The notes: generated by a model from the letters alone, not told the origin. 64,000 bases of DNA from Brienomyrus brachyistius (GCF_023856365.1 NW_026042771.1:36619-100618); one strand, 5' to 3'; positions 11,764 to 25,110 are shown, numbered from the stretch's first letter. Numbers and translations are program-made.

Positions 11764-12059
11764 AGGACGGCACAGTGGTTAGTGCTGGCTTCGGTCCAGG
11801 GCCCTTTCTGTGTGGAGTTCGCATGCTCTCCCCGTTTTCGCCGGGGACTCCAGGTTCCTCCCACGGTCCAAAAGCATGCAGGATAGGTTGACTGGTGAGT
11901 CTAAATTGGCCCTGTAGTTGTGTGAGTGTGTGCGACCTGCGGTGTGTAGGTGACTGCCTGGGCTTGGTTCCTGTCTGCGCCCCTTGTTCCCGGGATAGGC
12001 TCCGGTCTCCCCCGCGATCTCAGTTGGGATTAAGTGGTTTCAGAAAATGGATGGATGGA
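11764..12059 (+). mobile_element. SINE-like retroposon, plus strand (unit 2 copy)
   Basis: This is the unit 2 counterpart of the element at 2537-2832. Confidence 0.7.
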
Positions 12060-12536
12060 CGCACCGCCCGATCTTCAATTGGCGGTGTGGCAGCATATTA
12101 GCTTTCCGGTAATCACAAACGAGGAGGAAACAGCGAGAAAAGCACAGACAAGACATAAACTGCATGCAAACATTGTAATAGACTGATAACATACACAAAC
12201 AGGTCCACTGGCACCACCGTGAGCTGAGTGAAGATTATTAAAAGGGCAAAGCACGCTAAAAAGCTGCACATGCAAACCTTAGCTTATTTATTTGATTTAT
12301 TTTTTTTTATTTACTTATTTTGATTTGGGATTTTTTTCAACAGTATTTTATTCAAATTCAGTTGCACTGTTCACAACAGTGTCAACAGTTCAGAAAGATA
12401 AATATAAGAATATTTTTGAATATATTTGTCTGCAGCTCATTCTGCAAAAAATGAGAAAATTGTATCGTGAACTCAGAATCGTGAATCGTATCAAATGGTG
12501 AGTTGAATGTATCGTTACATCCCTAGTTCTTACAGT

Positions 12537-12947
12537 AGTACTATGGTATGGTGGAGCCACATGACAGGAAGGCAGTACATTGCGAAGTCTGTTAAGAACA
12601 TCATTCGCACTGAACTGCCCTCCATTGACCAGCTGTACTTTAACTGCCACAGTAACAAGGTTCAGTCTATAATCCAGGACTCTGACCACCATCCACAAAC
12701 ACTGACTAGCAGATTCATGAACAGCTTCATTCGCCAAACAATTCAAACCTGCAGCTTTTGCATCCCCTGTAACAGTCATTTCCACGGCAGCTGCACTGTA
12801 CAGCTGTTACTGCACTTTATCCACCACTGACCACGTATCATCCAGTTTTGTCCTGCTTTGTATCGCACTGTTTCTGCACCATGTTGTCTTGTACTCCCTT
12901 GTGTTGTTATGCACCATCTGTGTTGTTCTGAGCAGTGCCATGATGCA
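12537..12947 (+). mobile_element. LINE 3' end remnant (unit 2 copy)
   Basis: This is the unit 2 counterpart of the LINE tail at 3310-3720. Confidence 0.5.
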
Positions 12948-14074
12948 ATATTACAAAAAGATCTTGAGGAAATGCAGAGTTCTGGAGGAGATTCTCACAG
13001 ATCATGGCATGTGTTTATACTGAAGAAACTGTACAAATTGCTAGACATAAAACACAGGACTGGCAACTGTGGTACGTTTTAACACCTTGATAAAAAACTT
13101 AAAATCCATAGTAAGTAGGACAACCTCATAGAACCTTTACTAGTCATTGTTCAGAAGATTAACACGGATTAAAAACCATTACTATGAAAGCACGCTAATC
13201 AGTTAAGTTGATTATGTGGAGAGAGAGAAAAAAAACTGTCTTTGAAAAAGATCAACCATAGAACGAAGCTGCAGCATTGACACCCCCTAGTGGTGATTTG
13301 AAGATAGTTCTGTCTGTAGCAGCTAAGCAGTAGATTTGGCGTCAGGTGCCATGACAAACTCAGTGCTGCTCGGTTTGAACGGCAGAAGCACAAAAATAAA
13401 GGGGGCATCTACTGCACGCCCCCCACCCTTGAAAATGGTACAAATTATCATGCAACAGTTTTCTTAAGTAAGTCTTTTTGGGCGTCTGCAGAAACCTCCA
13501 CGATGCGATTGCCCTGATTAAGAAGTGCGCAGCGGATACAATTTGGGATGCATCGTTCATCCGATTTATTAATATATAATTATTAGTATGTCTATATTAT
13601 TTTAGAAACGTTACTTGACGAATATTTTTCATTGAGATTGATTCCCCGTTTAAAATTTTGGTGACACTTCATATTTTTTAAGAGAGACAGACAATTTGAC
13701 GCATGCAATTTGCAGAAATATGTTGTGCCGCTATAAAGTACACAGGCAGCATGACAAACATAAGTACTCACTGAAGCCACGACATACGCCCGGCTGGCCC
13801 CAGCGGTACCCCTAAGAAGAAGGCTTTTTTCACAACCCACGACCATCACGAGGGCAAAAAAAACTGAATAGCCTAGAATTTAGTTAATTACAAGGCACAT
13901 ATTTATTGGAGCAAGAGCTCTAACATAAAACTACCTTGTAATTATAAAGTATTATGGCTGTGAACAATGTACAAACAGGCACAGAAAGTAAAATACTCCA
14001 AAAATGCAAAGAACCTAAATATTTTTGTTTCCACCGATTCACTCTTGATGTGTTAGGAGTCACAGTTCAGTAGC

Positions 14075-14615
14075 CTATTCTTCAGTATCTGCATTTAAGA
14101 CCACCAACTGCTCTTTCTCCTCCTTCGCTCGTCGGCTCAGAGTATTGGACTTGGTAAGTAATGTTGCCCTTTTGGTTCCAGCAGCACTCTCTGCTTCCTC
14201 TGCCATGTGCTCAGCATCCTTTTGTAAACTCTCACATACACTTTCCAGTGAGACTCTCTTCCTCTTGAGTTCCTCAAGTTTTCTTTTTTGCTTTTCGCTC
14301 ATCTTTCACCTTTGGTCAGAGGCGCTTTGGTTGCTCCCCCACACACTCTGACATGGTCGCATATAAGCCTCTGTGCAACAACTGTTTCCTCTGATAAGTT
14401 GCAGGTCTCCACCTCTATTCGTTCCACTTCGGCTTGCCCATAGGACAGCAGCAGCAAGTTCTTGCAGAACATCCAGAGGTCAGGATAAGGCCCACTAACT
14501 TTTTGATGTAAAAAGACATCAACTTTGGATGGTGCTGAAGGAATGAAGGATATAAAATCCAAGCCTTTTGCCTCATTGTGCAGGTGATTATCAGACTGCT
14601 GGGATATTGCATCAC
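14075..14615 (-). pseudogene. hAT-like transposase gene, last exon (unit 2 copy)
   Basis: This is the unit 2 counterpart of the exon at 4848-5388, with the same reading-frame break. Confidence 0.6.
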
Positions 14616-14866
14616 CTGTAATTACATTAATTACAGTAGATTAGATGCAGATCAACAATGTCAATACACAGAATCACATGTAGAATAGGAAAGTGATTTA
14701 TAACCCAATTTTCCTATGATACCATAAATGTGCAATCATTTTAATTTAATCTTGAGATATCTCTAGGCTCATCAAAGAAAATATAACTGGGCTGATGCTT
14801 CTTTTCAAACACCAAGAGTCGGTCTTCTAAATACTGCTAAAATCTACGTGTTAACACTATTCAGTT

Positions 14867-15175
14867 CAGGGACGGATTATGGGTTGTGTGGGCCCCTGGG
14901 TAAAACGTTCGCGAGGCCCCCCCCCACCACCACCACCTGCACCACCACCACAACCACCACAAGTCAAGGGCCCTTGGCAGCCAAACACCCTCCCTATAGG
15001 GTCAGGGGACCTTGTAGGCAGAGGATCAAAGAATGTAGGCCCTCTAAAATAGACAAACGAAAATACATTGCTGATAAGCGTTGCAAATTGTTTTGGGCTT
15101 GGGGCCCACGGGCCCCCTGCACCCCAAGGGCCCCTGGGCAGCGGCCCCGCTAACCCGGTTTGTAATCCGTCCCTG
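14867..15175. mobile_element. hAT-type MITE (unit 2 copy)
   Basis: This is the unit 2 counterpart of the MITE at 5640-5948, with both 8-bp target copies. Confidence 0.88.
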
Positions 15176-15254
15176 ATTCAGTTAGATGTGAAAAAAGAAA
15201 AGCATAATTTAAAAATAATATTCTGAACTATCCTATTCTTATCCTATGATTTAC

Positions 15255-15544
15255 CAGCAGATATCCTGCCTGCCAACCGATTCTCCTGCGCAAACTTCTG
15301 CATGAGATTTCTCCTTTTCTGCTGGCAGTTATCTGGCTGGTGTGCATTTTGTTTGGGTCCAAGCACGTCATCTCATGTACAATCGAGTACTTCAGAGGGC
15401 ATTTATCCAAGGCCTTTTTGCACATTTTTGAGAGCACAATCTGGCAATTTTTTTTAATCTGAAGGACACCAAGGTCACTTCCACTGCCTTTGGCTCCTGA
15501 CTGTCTCTGACAAAAAGATGGTTTGTCAAATTTCCAGAATCTTT
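15255..15544 (-). pseudogene. hAT-like transposase gene, middle exon (unit 2 copy)
   Basis: This is the unit 2 counterpart of the exon at 6028-6317. Here the upstream exon at 15962-16203 is preserved. Confidence 0.55.
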
Positions 15545-15961
15545 CTGCACACTCAGCCCAAGGTTAACACTACCTCAGCTGTACATATCAAACCAGCTCA
15601 AACTCCATGTTATTCACATATTTTTTACTTCACAATTGTTTGATACATTTGTATGTAAAGATACCAGTGAATTCACAGAAGTCCCACCTTGATGACAGCC
15701 ATTCCTATATCCACCTCCTTTGGACTGAGCCAGAGTTTTTGCCTGTACAACAGCTGTACATGTTGCTACACAACACTTAAACATTCTATTTCCTCAATGA
15801 ACTATTTTTTTTGCAGCAAAAGCCATGAAGCAGCAATAAAATCTTTAAAATATGCTTACCAATAAATATGGTTCTCCCATTTAAACACATGTAAAGATAA
15901 ACCATGGATATTTAAAAATCATGGGTTCGTTAATGAGTTTAAATGTTATTGAATGGCTTAC

Positions 15962-16203
15962 CTTAAACTTCTCCAGTAAGTCTTCAGCGGTGGAGTGGCT
16001 CATGTACTGTGATCCCAGAACCAGGACTGCACTCGAGAGCCATTCTCATAATTCACCCAATACCTGACATGCACATCCAGTTGTTTTCTTTTGATGGTCC
16101 TGTTCATACTTACGTCAAACATGACAACGAAGCTCCCTTTTAATATATGGAGCGAGTCCAAATCGCGCAAGAAAAGCGGTTTTATCTTTACCACAAGTGA
16201 CCC
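15962..16203 (-). pseudogene. hAT-like transposase gene, upstream exon (unit 2)
   Basis: The minus-strand frame includes VVMFDVSMNRTIKRKQLDVH followed by VRYWVNYENGSRVQS. This resembles the region around the first catalytic aspartate in the fish transposase family to which the downstream exons belong. The frame then stops, but a shifted frame reads HSTAEDLLEKFK up to a strong donor (AAG then GTAAGCC) at 15955-15961. Donor, order and orientation fit one broken gene with the exons at 15255-15544 and 14075-14615. Exons further upstream were not found. Confidence 0.55.
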
Positions 16204-16444
16204 TGCGAGTCAGGGAACATCACCCTGGAGACGGTGTGAATGTCATCATTGGACGTATAGGAGTGATGTCGGCAAACCGTTTGCAAAGCCCATAGCACTT
16301 CTGCTTTCAGTGTGGGTTGAGGAGGATGTACTGAAGGCATTATTTGTCATGGGATCCGGAGACACTGCCAAAACGGGTGTAGGCCTATCTTTAGAGGTTG
16401 TACTTATCTCCACTGAATAAACATAAATCTGGGCTTATTCTATA

Positions 16445-16950
16445 CTGAACAAAAATATAAACGCAACACTCTTGTTTCTGCTCCCATTTTTCATGAGATG
16501 GACTTAAAGACCTACAATTCATTCCAGATACACAATATTACCATTTCTCTCAAACATTTCTCACAAATCAGTCTAAATGTGTGATAGTGAGCACTTCTGC
16601 TTTGCTGAGATAATCCATCCCACCTCACAGGTGTGCCACATCAAGATGCTGATCTGACATCATGGGTAGTGCACAGGTGTACCTTATACTGCCCACAATA
16701 AAAGGCCACCCTGGAATGTGCAGTTTTTTGCTTTATTGGGGGTCTGGGGACTCAGAACCGGTCAGTATCTGGTGTGACCACCATTTGCCTCATGCAATGC
16801 AACACATCTTCTTCGCATAGAGTTTATCAGATTGTCAATTGTGGCCTGTGGAATGTTGGTCCACTCCTCTTCAATGGCTGTGCGAAGTTGTTGGATATTA
16901 GTGGGAACTGGTACACGCTGTCGTATACGCCGGTCAAGCACATCCCAAAC
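16445..16950. mobile_element. Truncated Tc1-like element, one end only (unit 2)
   Basis: This matches 35406-35911 of the Tc1-like element further along almost base for base. I see one substitution by eye. It has the inverted-repeat end (CTGAACAAAAATATAAACGC) after a TA target, then the 3' part of the transposase frame on the minus strand. It is cut at 16950, where it joins the AAGAGCAGCTGACC sequence that unit 1 reaches by a different junction at about 7540. Confidence 0.9.
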
Positions 16951-17440
16951 AAGAGCAGCTGACCTGAGAAATAAGAAATAAGCTAAGCTGGAAACCTGGA
17001 CCCTCCGACCAAGAATGCGTGAAGTACCCTCAGAAGGTCTACTAGAAGATGTACGTAGAAGACTACTACAGATCAGCTGATCTACACCACAGCAACAGTG
17101 ATCCTTGAGCTGGAGCCGGACCGTCTTTGAAGACTCCGTAAATCTCCGTATAATAATATATATCTACGGGAACGAGAAAGGAGAAAGCAGAGAACAAGAA
17201 CAAGATTTGTAAATGTAAGATTTGAAGGACCCCCGGCATGAAAAATAGAATAGTTCTCGTCATTAGTGAACATGTGTCTCGTCATTGTGTATCATGGACA
17301 GTAAGAGGGGGATCAATAGAGTGTTGTTATTATAACGTCTAAAAAGTCTGTCGATAAATCAATAAGAAAATAAATGAAGTCGTTTTCGCGAACACGCGAA
17401 CAGGGGCCGGACCGACTGTAGGGGGCGTGGCCAGAGACAG
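16951..17440. other. Unit 2 segment without recognised gene
   Basis: This is a low-coding stretch shared by units 2 and 3 (26517-27006) and partly by unit 1 (7541-8130). A 150-base part around the words GTATCATGGACAGTAA and TCGTTTTCGCGAACACGCG also occurs, rearranged, at 27832-27985. I do not recognise it. Confidence 0.5.
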
Positions 17441-17550
17441 CCATAGCTGTCAAGTCTCCCGTTTTGGCCGGGAAACTACCGTATTTTACTTCTCTTTCCC
17501 GCCGTCCTCCCGTATTAGTATTTTCCCGTAAATCTCCCTTATATTATATA

Positions 17551-17623
17551 GTTGCTGGATAGTGTAGTGGTAAGATCGCCGCCTTTCACACTGGAGACCG
17601 GGGTTCGAATCCCGGTTGTGGCC
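17551..17623 (+). tRNA. tRNA-Glu(UUC)-like pseudo-tRNA (unit 2, first)
   Basis: This has the same element and spacer, with CACTGG instead of CACGGG just 3' of the anticodon loop. That change weakens the anticodon stem further. Confidence 0.4.
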
Positions 17624-17827
17624 AAAAATATATTTTATATATTTTATATATTTATATTTATATTTATATTATATTTTATATAATTTATATTATTTTATAT
17701 TTCCTGTCTTAAAATGTAAGGGATACTGGAGCCTCCCGTTTTGGCCGGGAAACTACCGTATTTTACTTCTCTTTCCCGCCGTCCTCCCGTATTAGTATTT
17801 TCCCGTAAATCTCCCTTATATTATATA

Positions 17828-17900
17828 GTTGCTGGATAGTGTAGTGGTAAGATCGCCGCCTTTCACACGGGAGACCGGGGTTCGAATCCCGGTTGTGGCC
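17828..17900 (+). tRNA. tRNA-Glu(UUC)-like pseudo-tRNA (unit 2, second)
   Basis: This copy lies 277 bases after the previous one, the same spacing as copies 1 and 2 of unit 1. The LINE tail follows. Confidence 0.4.
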
Positions 17901-17942
17901 AAAAATATATTTTATATATTTTATATATTTATATTTATATTT

Positions 17943-18775
17943 AAAAGCCTGAGGCGACAGTGGCAAGGAAACTCCCTCTAGCAGGAAGAAACCTTGAGTG
18001 GAACCTAGACTCAGAAGGGGACCCCATCCTCCTCTGGGCGACCAAGGAGCATGAAACTGCATTTACATTGACATTCATTAGAGTTCATATAGTTATAAAG
18101 TCCCAGTTGGTTTCATGTAGTTATATCCAGGAGTCCAGGTGCGGGTTCACACGGTGTAGTCGGCTCGGTATCAGCTCGAAAAAGAGAAGATGGAGAAGAG
18201 TTATTGCCCTACACCTAACCGGCAGGACTAAAGCAACTATGACAGCCTGCCTAAAAGAGTGACCTGGAAGGAAGCACAGGCATGAGGGTTTACAGAGGTT
18301 TTGGCGTCAAGCCACCTCCCATCCACAGCTTAAGTGATCGGCGAGAGTGGCAGGACGACAGCACCAATCCCCCCTTTCCCCTTCAATCTCAAATAACTAT
18401 GAACCTCCAGATTTCCCATTCACCTTAGAAAAGAAGATTTAACTATCCAAAAGACTGGCGAAAGAGGTACATCTTAAGCCTTGACTTAAAAGCAGAGATT
18501 GTGTCTGAGTTCCGAACACTAATAGGAAGTTTATTCCATAGCTGTGGTGCTTTATGAGCAAATGCTCTTCCCCCAAAGGTAATGTTCTTTATTCTGGGTA
18601 CGGATAGAATACCTCCATCTCGTCATCTAAGTGTATGATTCGGAACGCAAATGAGGTCACTCACATACTGCGGTGCAAGACCATTTACAGCTTTATAGGT
18701 TAAGAGCAGTGTTTTGTAGTCAACACGAAATCTAACTGGCAGCCAGTGCAGTGAAGATAAAATTGGGGTAATATG
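17943..18775 (-). mobile_element. LINE 3' end (unit 2 copy)
   Basis: This is the counterpart of 8355-9209, without the 22-base insertion. The RT remnant is at 18443-18775. Unit 3 lacks it because the array ends first. Confidence 0.8.
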
Positions 18776-20395
18776 ATTATATGTTTTAGTTTAACTATTG
18801 CTAGTAGCGGTTCAATCAATGCTGGGAGCATCGCTGAATAATTTTGATGGAACAGGTTCTAGCATACAAGTAGATGAATTTGAAGATAAAATTAAGTACA
18901 TCAGTTCTGACTGGTTAACCAATATTCAATATTCAAAATGTTCTGTTTAATTGAGCATATTTTTGGTCAAAAAGTTTCATAAAGTCGTCACTGGAAAATA
19001 ACCAGTGGTCTGGTTATTAGTCAGCTTGGACACCATAGTAAATAGGAATCTAGGATTATTTTTGTTTATTTCAATTAGTTCTGATAGATACTAGATGATT
19101 TGGCGGCACTAAGAGCCTTTTTGTAGCTACCCATAGCCTCTTTCCATGCTAGTTCGAACACCACTAGTTTAGTATGATGCCACTTACATTCTGTAAGGAC
19201 ATAAAACTTATAGGTCCTGCAGGCCCCAACTCTGATCAGCCTGCATCAGTCTATTTCAGAGCTCCGCTGGCCCAGGCAAGACTGGACTCAACTCGTCAAA
19301 CCACCCCTTTTAAGGAAGGCAAAGGCCTGCCGGCTCCTGAGAGACTGGATAGGAATAACTGGAGCAGCACAGAAAAAGCAAGACCTTTCACCCCCGGAGT
19401 GACCAGAGTTCCACAATCAATCCACAGCAACAACAGCTGTCAGCCTCCAGACACAGACACCTTTTCCACTATAAACAGGATAACTCAGCACACATAGATG
19501 TTAGGGACAAATACACGCATGTTTGGTCTCGTTTGAATAGGCATGAGACGAGGAGTATTATACTCTCAGATTTAAGGCAGTATAGCTTTTCCTAAGAGAA
19601 ATACAGAAACTTCGGCTCAACCCACCAAACTGAGAGAGATTCTCTCATGGTAGAACAAGGGAATTACAACCACCCCCTAAAGTGATCTGATTGGCTGGGG
19701 ACTTGAGAACCAAGGTCAGCAATGCCCCTAAAATTAACCATTGACCGAAATTAGTCAGTCTTCAGAAACATGCCATCACCTGGTCTGGATACTTAAGGAA
19801 GGGCTTCAGAAGTAGTCGGGGAGTCACTCTGTAATCAGAGCTCCCGCAGAGAACTGGGTGAAAGTCTATCTGTAGTCAGATACTTTCCACAGAACTTTGT
19901 TCACTCTCAGCTGAGGAATGTGAATACATGATATGAAGACAACTGGATCACAACTGGATCACGGGGGAATCATAAGCAGGGAAGAACACACAGGCAAACA
20001 GCAGCAGCAACATTAAAGGCAGGACTGAGAAGCACATTTATACAAGGCTAAGCAGGGAGCAAACTAGAGGCACCTGAAATGAGTAACACAAGGGCAGGAA
20101 GGAGAGGTAAAACAAACGCGGAACAGGCATGGCACGTTATACCACACTAGGGAGGAAACGGGAGGTTCAGGAGGGCAGGGTGTGGCAGGGATCCGTTTCA
20201 AAATTTAATTTTGGCTTGTACAAACCTTGGTAAAAGCTGCAAAAGATCGATCAACCACTTTCTGAGCTATTGTCTTAACAAACAAAGCATCTGTTGGGGT
20301 GGCGGTGTCTGGGGAATACCATGTGTAATACACCTTGTGAAGATTTATATGTAAAACAAAATATTTTTTGATTCTATCACACATATAGAAATTAT

Positions 20396-20750
20396 CCATC
20401 CATCCATTTTCCAAACCGCTTATCCTATTGGGTCGCGGGGGGTCCGGAGCCTATCCCAGAATCAATGGGCACGAGGCAGGGAACAACCCAGGATGGGGGG
20501 CCAGCCCATCGCAGGGCACACTCACACACCATCCACTCACACACACACACCTACGGGCAATTCAGCAACTCCAATTAGCCCCAGCATGTTTTTGGACTGT
20601 GGGGGGAAACCGGAGTACCCAGAGGAAACCCCACAACGACATGGGGAGAACATGCAAACTCCACACACATGTGACCCAGGCGGAGACACGAACCCGGGTC
20701 CCAGAGGTGTGAGGCGACAGTGCTAACCACTGCACCACCATGCCGCCCCT
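20396..20750 (-). mobile_element. tRNA-derived SINE (unit 3 copy)
   Basis: This is the unit 3 counterpart of the SINE at 1603-1957, again with both target-site copies. Confidence 0.85.
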
Positions 20751-21329
20751 TATAGAAATTATTCTAGGTTTAAATAGTAATTTAGCTGAGTAACTAGGCT
20801 GAAATTCTAGATAGTTGCAATTTTAAGAATTATTACTATTATTCACAGCTTTTAAGCATGCAGTTGGATGACGGATGGATGGATATTCAGCCACCAGAAA
20901 TGCCAATTGTTGTTAAGAGGATCAAAGTCTGCAAAGTAGTATGCAGGGTTTAAGGCCAGAACACAGCATACTCTCCGACAGAAAGCATAAAGTTCACTGG
21001 GGGAATTTCTGTGGCCACTGCCTGAACAGCATGTGTGGAGAATGTTTATGAGGGTCGAGCCATGCAGAGCTGCTGGCCCTGGCATGTAATGATGAATCAC
21101 AAATCAGTTAAAAATCGGTGCAAATGCATGAAGATTTAAACCGGCTGATGTGGAAAATGAATCACTATTGTAGGAGTACTTCACAGTACTTTAACAGAAA
21201 AACTGGTGTAATATTACATTTGATTTCACAATGTGAGTTTGACGTCAGATGTCACTGCGTATCACGTCGACATCGTACGTCAGTTTTTGGTTTTGAGCGA
21301 ACGCGAGATGATGAATGAATTTGAAACTG

Positions 21330-21625
21330 AGGACGGCACAGTGGTTAGTGCTGGCTTCGGTCCAGGGCCCTTTCTGTGTGGAGTTCGCATGCTCTCCCCG
21401 TTTTCGCCGGGGACTCCAGGTTCCTCCCACGGTCCAAAAGCATGCAGGATAGGTTGACTGGTGAGTCTAAATTGGCCCTGTAGTTGTGTGAGTGTGTGCG
21501 ACCTGCGGTGTGTAGGTGACTGCCTGGGCTTGGTTCCTGTCTGCGCCCCTTGTTCCCGGGATAGGCTCCGGTCTCCCCCGCGATCTCAGTTGGGATTAAG
21601 TGGTTTCAGAAAATGGATGGATGGA
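21330..21625 (+). mobile_element. SINE-like retroposon, plus strand (unit 3 copy)
   Basis: This is the unit 3 counterpart of the element at 2537-2832. Confidence 0.7.
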
Positions 21626-22102
21626 CGCACCGCCCGATCTTCAATTGGCGGTGTGGCAGCATATTAGCTTTCCGGTAATCACAAACGAGGAGGAAACAGC
21701 GAGAAAAGCACAGACAAGACATAAACTGCATGCAAACATTGTAATAGACTGATAACATACACAAACAGGTCCACTGGCACCACCGTGAGCTGAGTGAAGA
21801 TTATTAAAAGGGCAAAGCACGCTAAAAAGCTGCACATGCAAACCTTAGCTTATTTATTTGATTTATTTTTTTTTATTTACTTATTTTGATTTGGGATTTT
21901 TTTCAACAGTATTTTATTCAAATTCAGTTGCACTGTTCACAACAGTGTCAACAGTTCAGAAAGATAAATATAAGAATATTTTTGAATATATTTGTCTGCA
22001 GCTCATTCTGCAAAAAATGAGAAAATTGTATCGTGAACTCAGAATCGTGAATCGTATCAAATGGTGAGTTGAATGTATCGTTACATCCCTAGTTCTTACA
22101 GT

Positions 22103-22513
22103 AGTACTATGGTATGGTGGAGCCACATGACAGGAAGGCAGTACATTGCGAAGTCTGTTAAGAACATCATTCGCACTGAACTGCCCTCCATTGACCAGCT
22201 GTACTTTAACTGCCACAGTAACAAGGTTCAGTCTATAATCCAGGACTCTGACCACCATCCACAAACACTGACTAGCAGATTCATGAACAGCTTCATTCGC
22301 CAAACAATTCAAACCTGCAGCTTTTGCATCCCCTGTAACAGTCATTTCCACGGCAGCTGCACTGTACAGCTGTTACTGCACTTTATCCACCACTGACCAC
22401 GTATCATCCAGTTTTGTCCTGCTTTGTATCGCACTGTTTCTGCACCATGTTGTCTTGTACTCCCTTGTGTTGTTATGCACCATCTGTGTTGTTCTGAGCA
22501 GTGCCATGATGCA
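22103..22513 (+). mobile_element. LINE 3' end remnant (unit 3 copy)
   Basis: This is the unit 3 counterpart of the LINE tail at 3310-3720. Confidence 0.5.
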
Positions 22514-23640
22514 ATATTACAAAAAGATCTTGAGGAAATGCAGAGTTCTGGAGGAGATTCTCACAGATCATGGCATGTGTTTATACTGAAGAAACTGTAC
22601 AAATTGCTAGACATAAAACACAGGACTGGCAACTGTGGTACGTTTTAACACCTTGATAAAAAACTTAAAATCCATAGTAAGTAGGACAACCTCATAGAAC
22701 CTTTACTAGTCATTGTTCAGAAGATTAACACGGATTAAAAACCATTACTATGAAAGCACGCTAATCAGTTAAGTTGATTATGTGGAGAGAGAGAAAAAAA
22801 ACTGTCTTTGAAAAAGATCAACCATAGAACGAAGCTGCAGCATTGACACCCCCTAGTGGTGATTTGAAGATAGTTCTGTCTGTAGCAGCTAAGCAGTAGA
22901 TTTGGCGTCAGGTGCCATGACAAACTCAGTGCTGCTCGGTTTGAACGGCAGAAGCACAAAAATAAAGGGGGCATCTACTGCACGCCCCCCACCCTTGAAA
23001 ATGGTACAAATTATCATGCAACAGTTTTCTTAAGTAAGTCTTTTTGGGCGTCTGCAGAAACCTCCACGATGCGATTGCCCTGATTAAGAAGTGCGCAGCG
23101 GATACAATTTGGGATGCATCGTTCATCCGATTTATTAATATATAATTATTAGTATGTCTATATTATTTTAGAAACGTTACTTGACGAATATTTTTCATTG
23201 AGATTGATTCCCCGTTTAAAATTTTGGTGACACTTCATATTTTTTAAGAGAGACAGACAATTTGACGCATGCAATTTGCAGAAATATGTTGTGCCGCTAT
23301 AAAGTACACAGGCAGCATGACAAACATAAGTACTCACTGAAGCCACGACATACGCCCGGCTGGCCCCAGCGGTACCCCTAAGAAGAAGGCTTTTTTCACA
23401 ACCCACGACCATCACGAGGGCAAAAAAAACTGAATAGCCTAGAATTTAGTTAATTACAAGGCACATATTTATTGGAGCAAGAGCTCTAACATAAAACTAC
23501 CTTGTAATTATAAAGTATTATGGCTGTGAACAATGTACAAACAGGCACAGAAAGTAAAATACTCCAAAAATGCAAAGAACCTAAATATTTTTGTTTCCAC
23601 CGATTCACTCTTGATGTGTTAGGAGTCACAGTTCAGTAGC

Positions 23641-24181
23641 CTATTCTTCAGTATCTGCATTTAAGACCACCAACTGCTCTTTCTCCTCCTTCGCTCGTCG
23701 GCTCAGAGTATTGGACTTGGTAAGTAATGTTGCCCTTTTGGTTCCAGCAGCACTCTCTGCTTCCTCTGCCATGTGCTCAGCATCCTTTTGTAAACTCTCA
23801 CATACACTTTCCAGTGAGACTCTCTTCCTCTTGAGTTCCTCAAGTTTTCTTTTTTGCTTTTCGCTCATCTTTCACCTTTGGTCAGAGGCGCTTTGGTTGC
23901 TCCCCCACACACTCTGACATGGTCGCATATAAGCCTCTGTGCAACAACTGTTTCCTCTGATAAGTTGCAGGTCTCCACCTCTATTCGTTCCACTTCGGCT
24001 TGCCCATAGGACAGCAGCAGCAAGTTCTTGCAGAACATCCAGAGGTCAGGATAAGGCCCACTAACTTTTTGATGTAAAAAGACATCAACTTTGGATGGTG
24101 CTGAAGGAATGAAGGATATAAAATCCAAGCCTTTTGCCTCATTGTGCAGGTGATTATCAGACTGCTGGGATATTGCATCAC
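23641..24181 (-). pseudogene. hAT-like transposase gene, last exon (unit 3 copy)
   Basis: This is the unit 3 counterpart of the exon at 4848-5388. Confidence 0.6.
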
Positions 24182-24432
24182 CTGTAATTACATTAATTAC
24201 AGTAGATTAGATGCAGATCAACAATGTCAATACACAGAATCACATGTAGAATAGGAAAGTGATTTATAACCCAATTTTCCTATGATACCATAAATGTGCA
24301 ATCATTTTAATTTAATCTTGAGATATCTCTAGGCTCATCAAAGAAAATATAACTGGGCTGATGCTTCTTTTCAAACACCAAGAGTCGGTCTTCTAAATAC
24401 TGCTAAAATCTACGTGTTAACACTATTCAGTT

Positions 24433-24741
24433 CAGGGACGGATTATGGGTTGTGTGGGCCCCTGGGTAAAACGTTCGCGAGGCCCCCCCCCACCACCACC
24501 ACCTGCACCACCACCACAACCACCACAAGTCAAGGGCCCTTGGCAGCCAAACACCCTCCCTATAGGGTCAGGGGACCTTGTAGGCAGAGGATCAAAGAAT
24601 GTAGGCCCTCTAAAATAGACAAACGAAAATACATTGCTGATAAGCGTTGCAAATTGTTTTGGGCTTGGGGCCCACGGGCCCCCTGCACCCCAAGGGCCCC
24701 TGGGCAGCGGCCCCGCTAACCCGGTTTGTAATCCGTCCCTG
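24433..24741. mobile_element. hAT-type MITE (unit 3 copy)
   Basis: This is the unit 3 counterpart of the MITE at 5640-5948. Confidence 0.88.
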
Positions 24742-24820
24742 ATTCAGTTAGATGTGAAAAAAGAAAAGCATAATTTAAAAATAATATTCTGAACTATCCT
24801 ATTCTTATCCTATGATTTAC

Positions 24821-25110
24821 CAGCAGATATCCTGCCTGCCAACCGATTCTCCTGCGCAAACTTCTGCATGAGATTTCTCCTTTTCTGCTGGCAGTTATCT
24901 GGCTGGTGTGCATTTTGTTTGGGTCCAAGCACGTCATCTCATGTACAATCGAGTACTTCAGAGGGCATTTATCCAAGGCCTTTTTGCACATTTTTGAGAG
25001 CACAATCTGGCAATTTTTTTTAATCTGAAGGACACCAAGGTCACTTCCACTGCCTTTGGCTCCTGACTGTCTCTGACAAAAAGATGGTTTGTCAAATTTC
25101 CAGAATCTTT
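24821..25110 (-). pseudogene. hAT-like transposase gene, middle exon (unit 3 copy)
   Basis: This is the unit 3 counterpart of the exon at 6028-6317. Confidence 0.55.

Larger units (their letters stand above)
9228..18793. repeat. Tandem segmental duplication, unit 2
   Basis: This second complete unit is 9566 bases long. It carries the transposase exon at 15962-16203 and a Tc1 end at 16445-16950 that unit 1 lacks. It has two tRNA-like copies in its tail, followed by the LINE tail. Confidence 0.95.
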
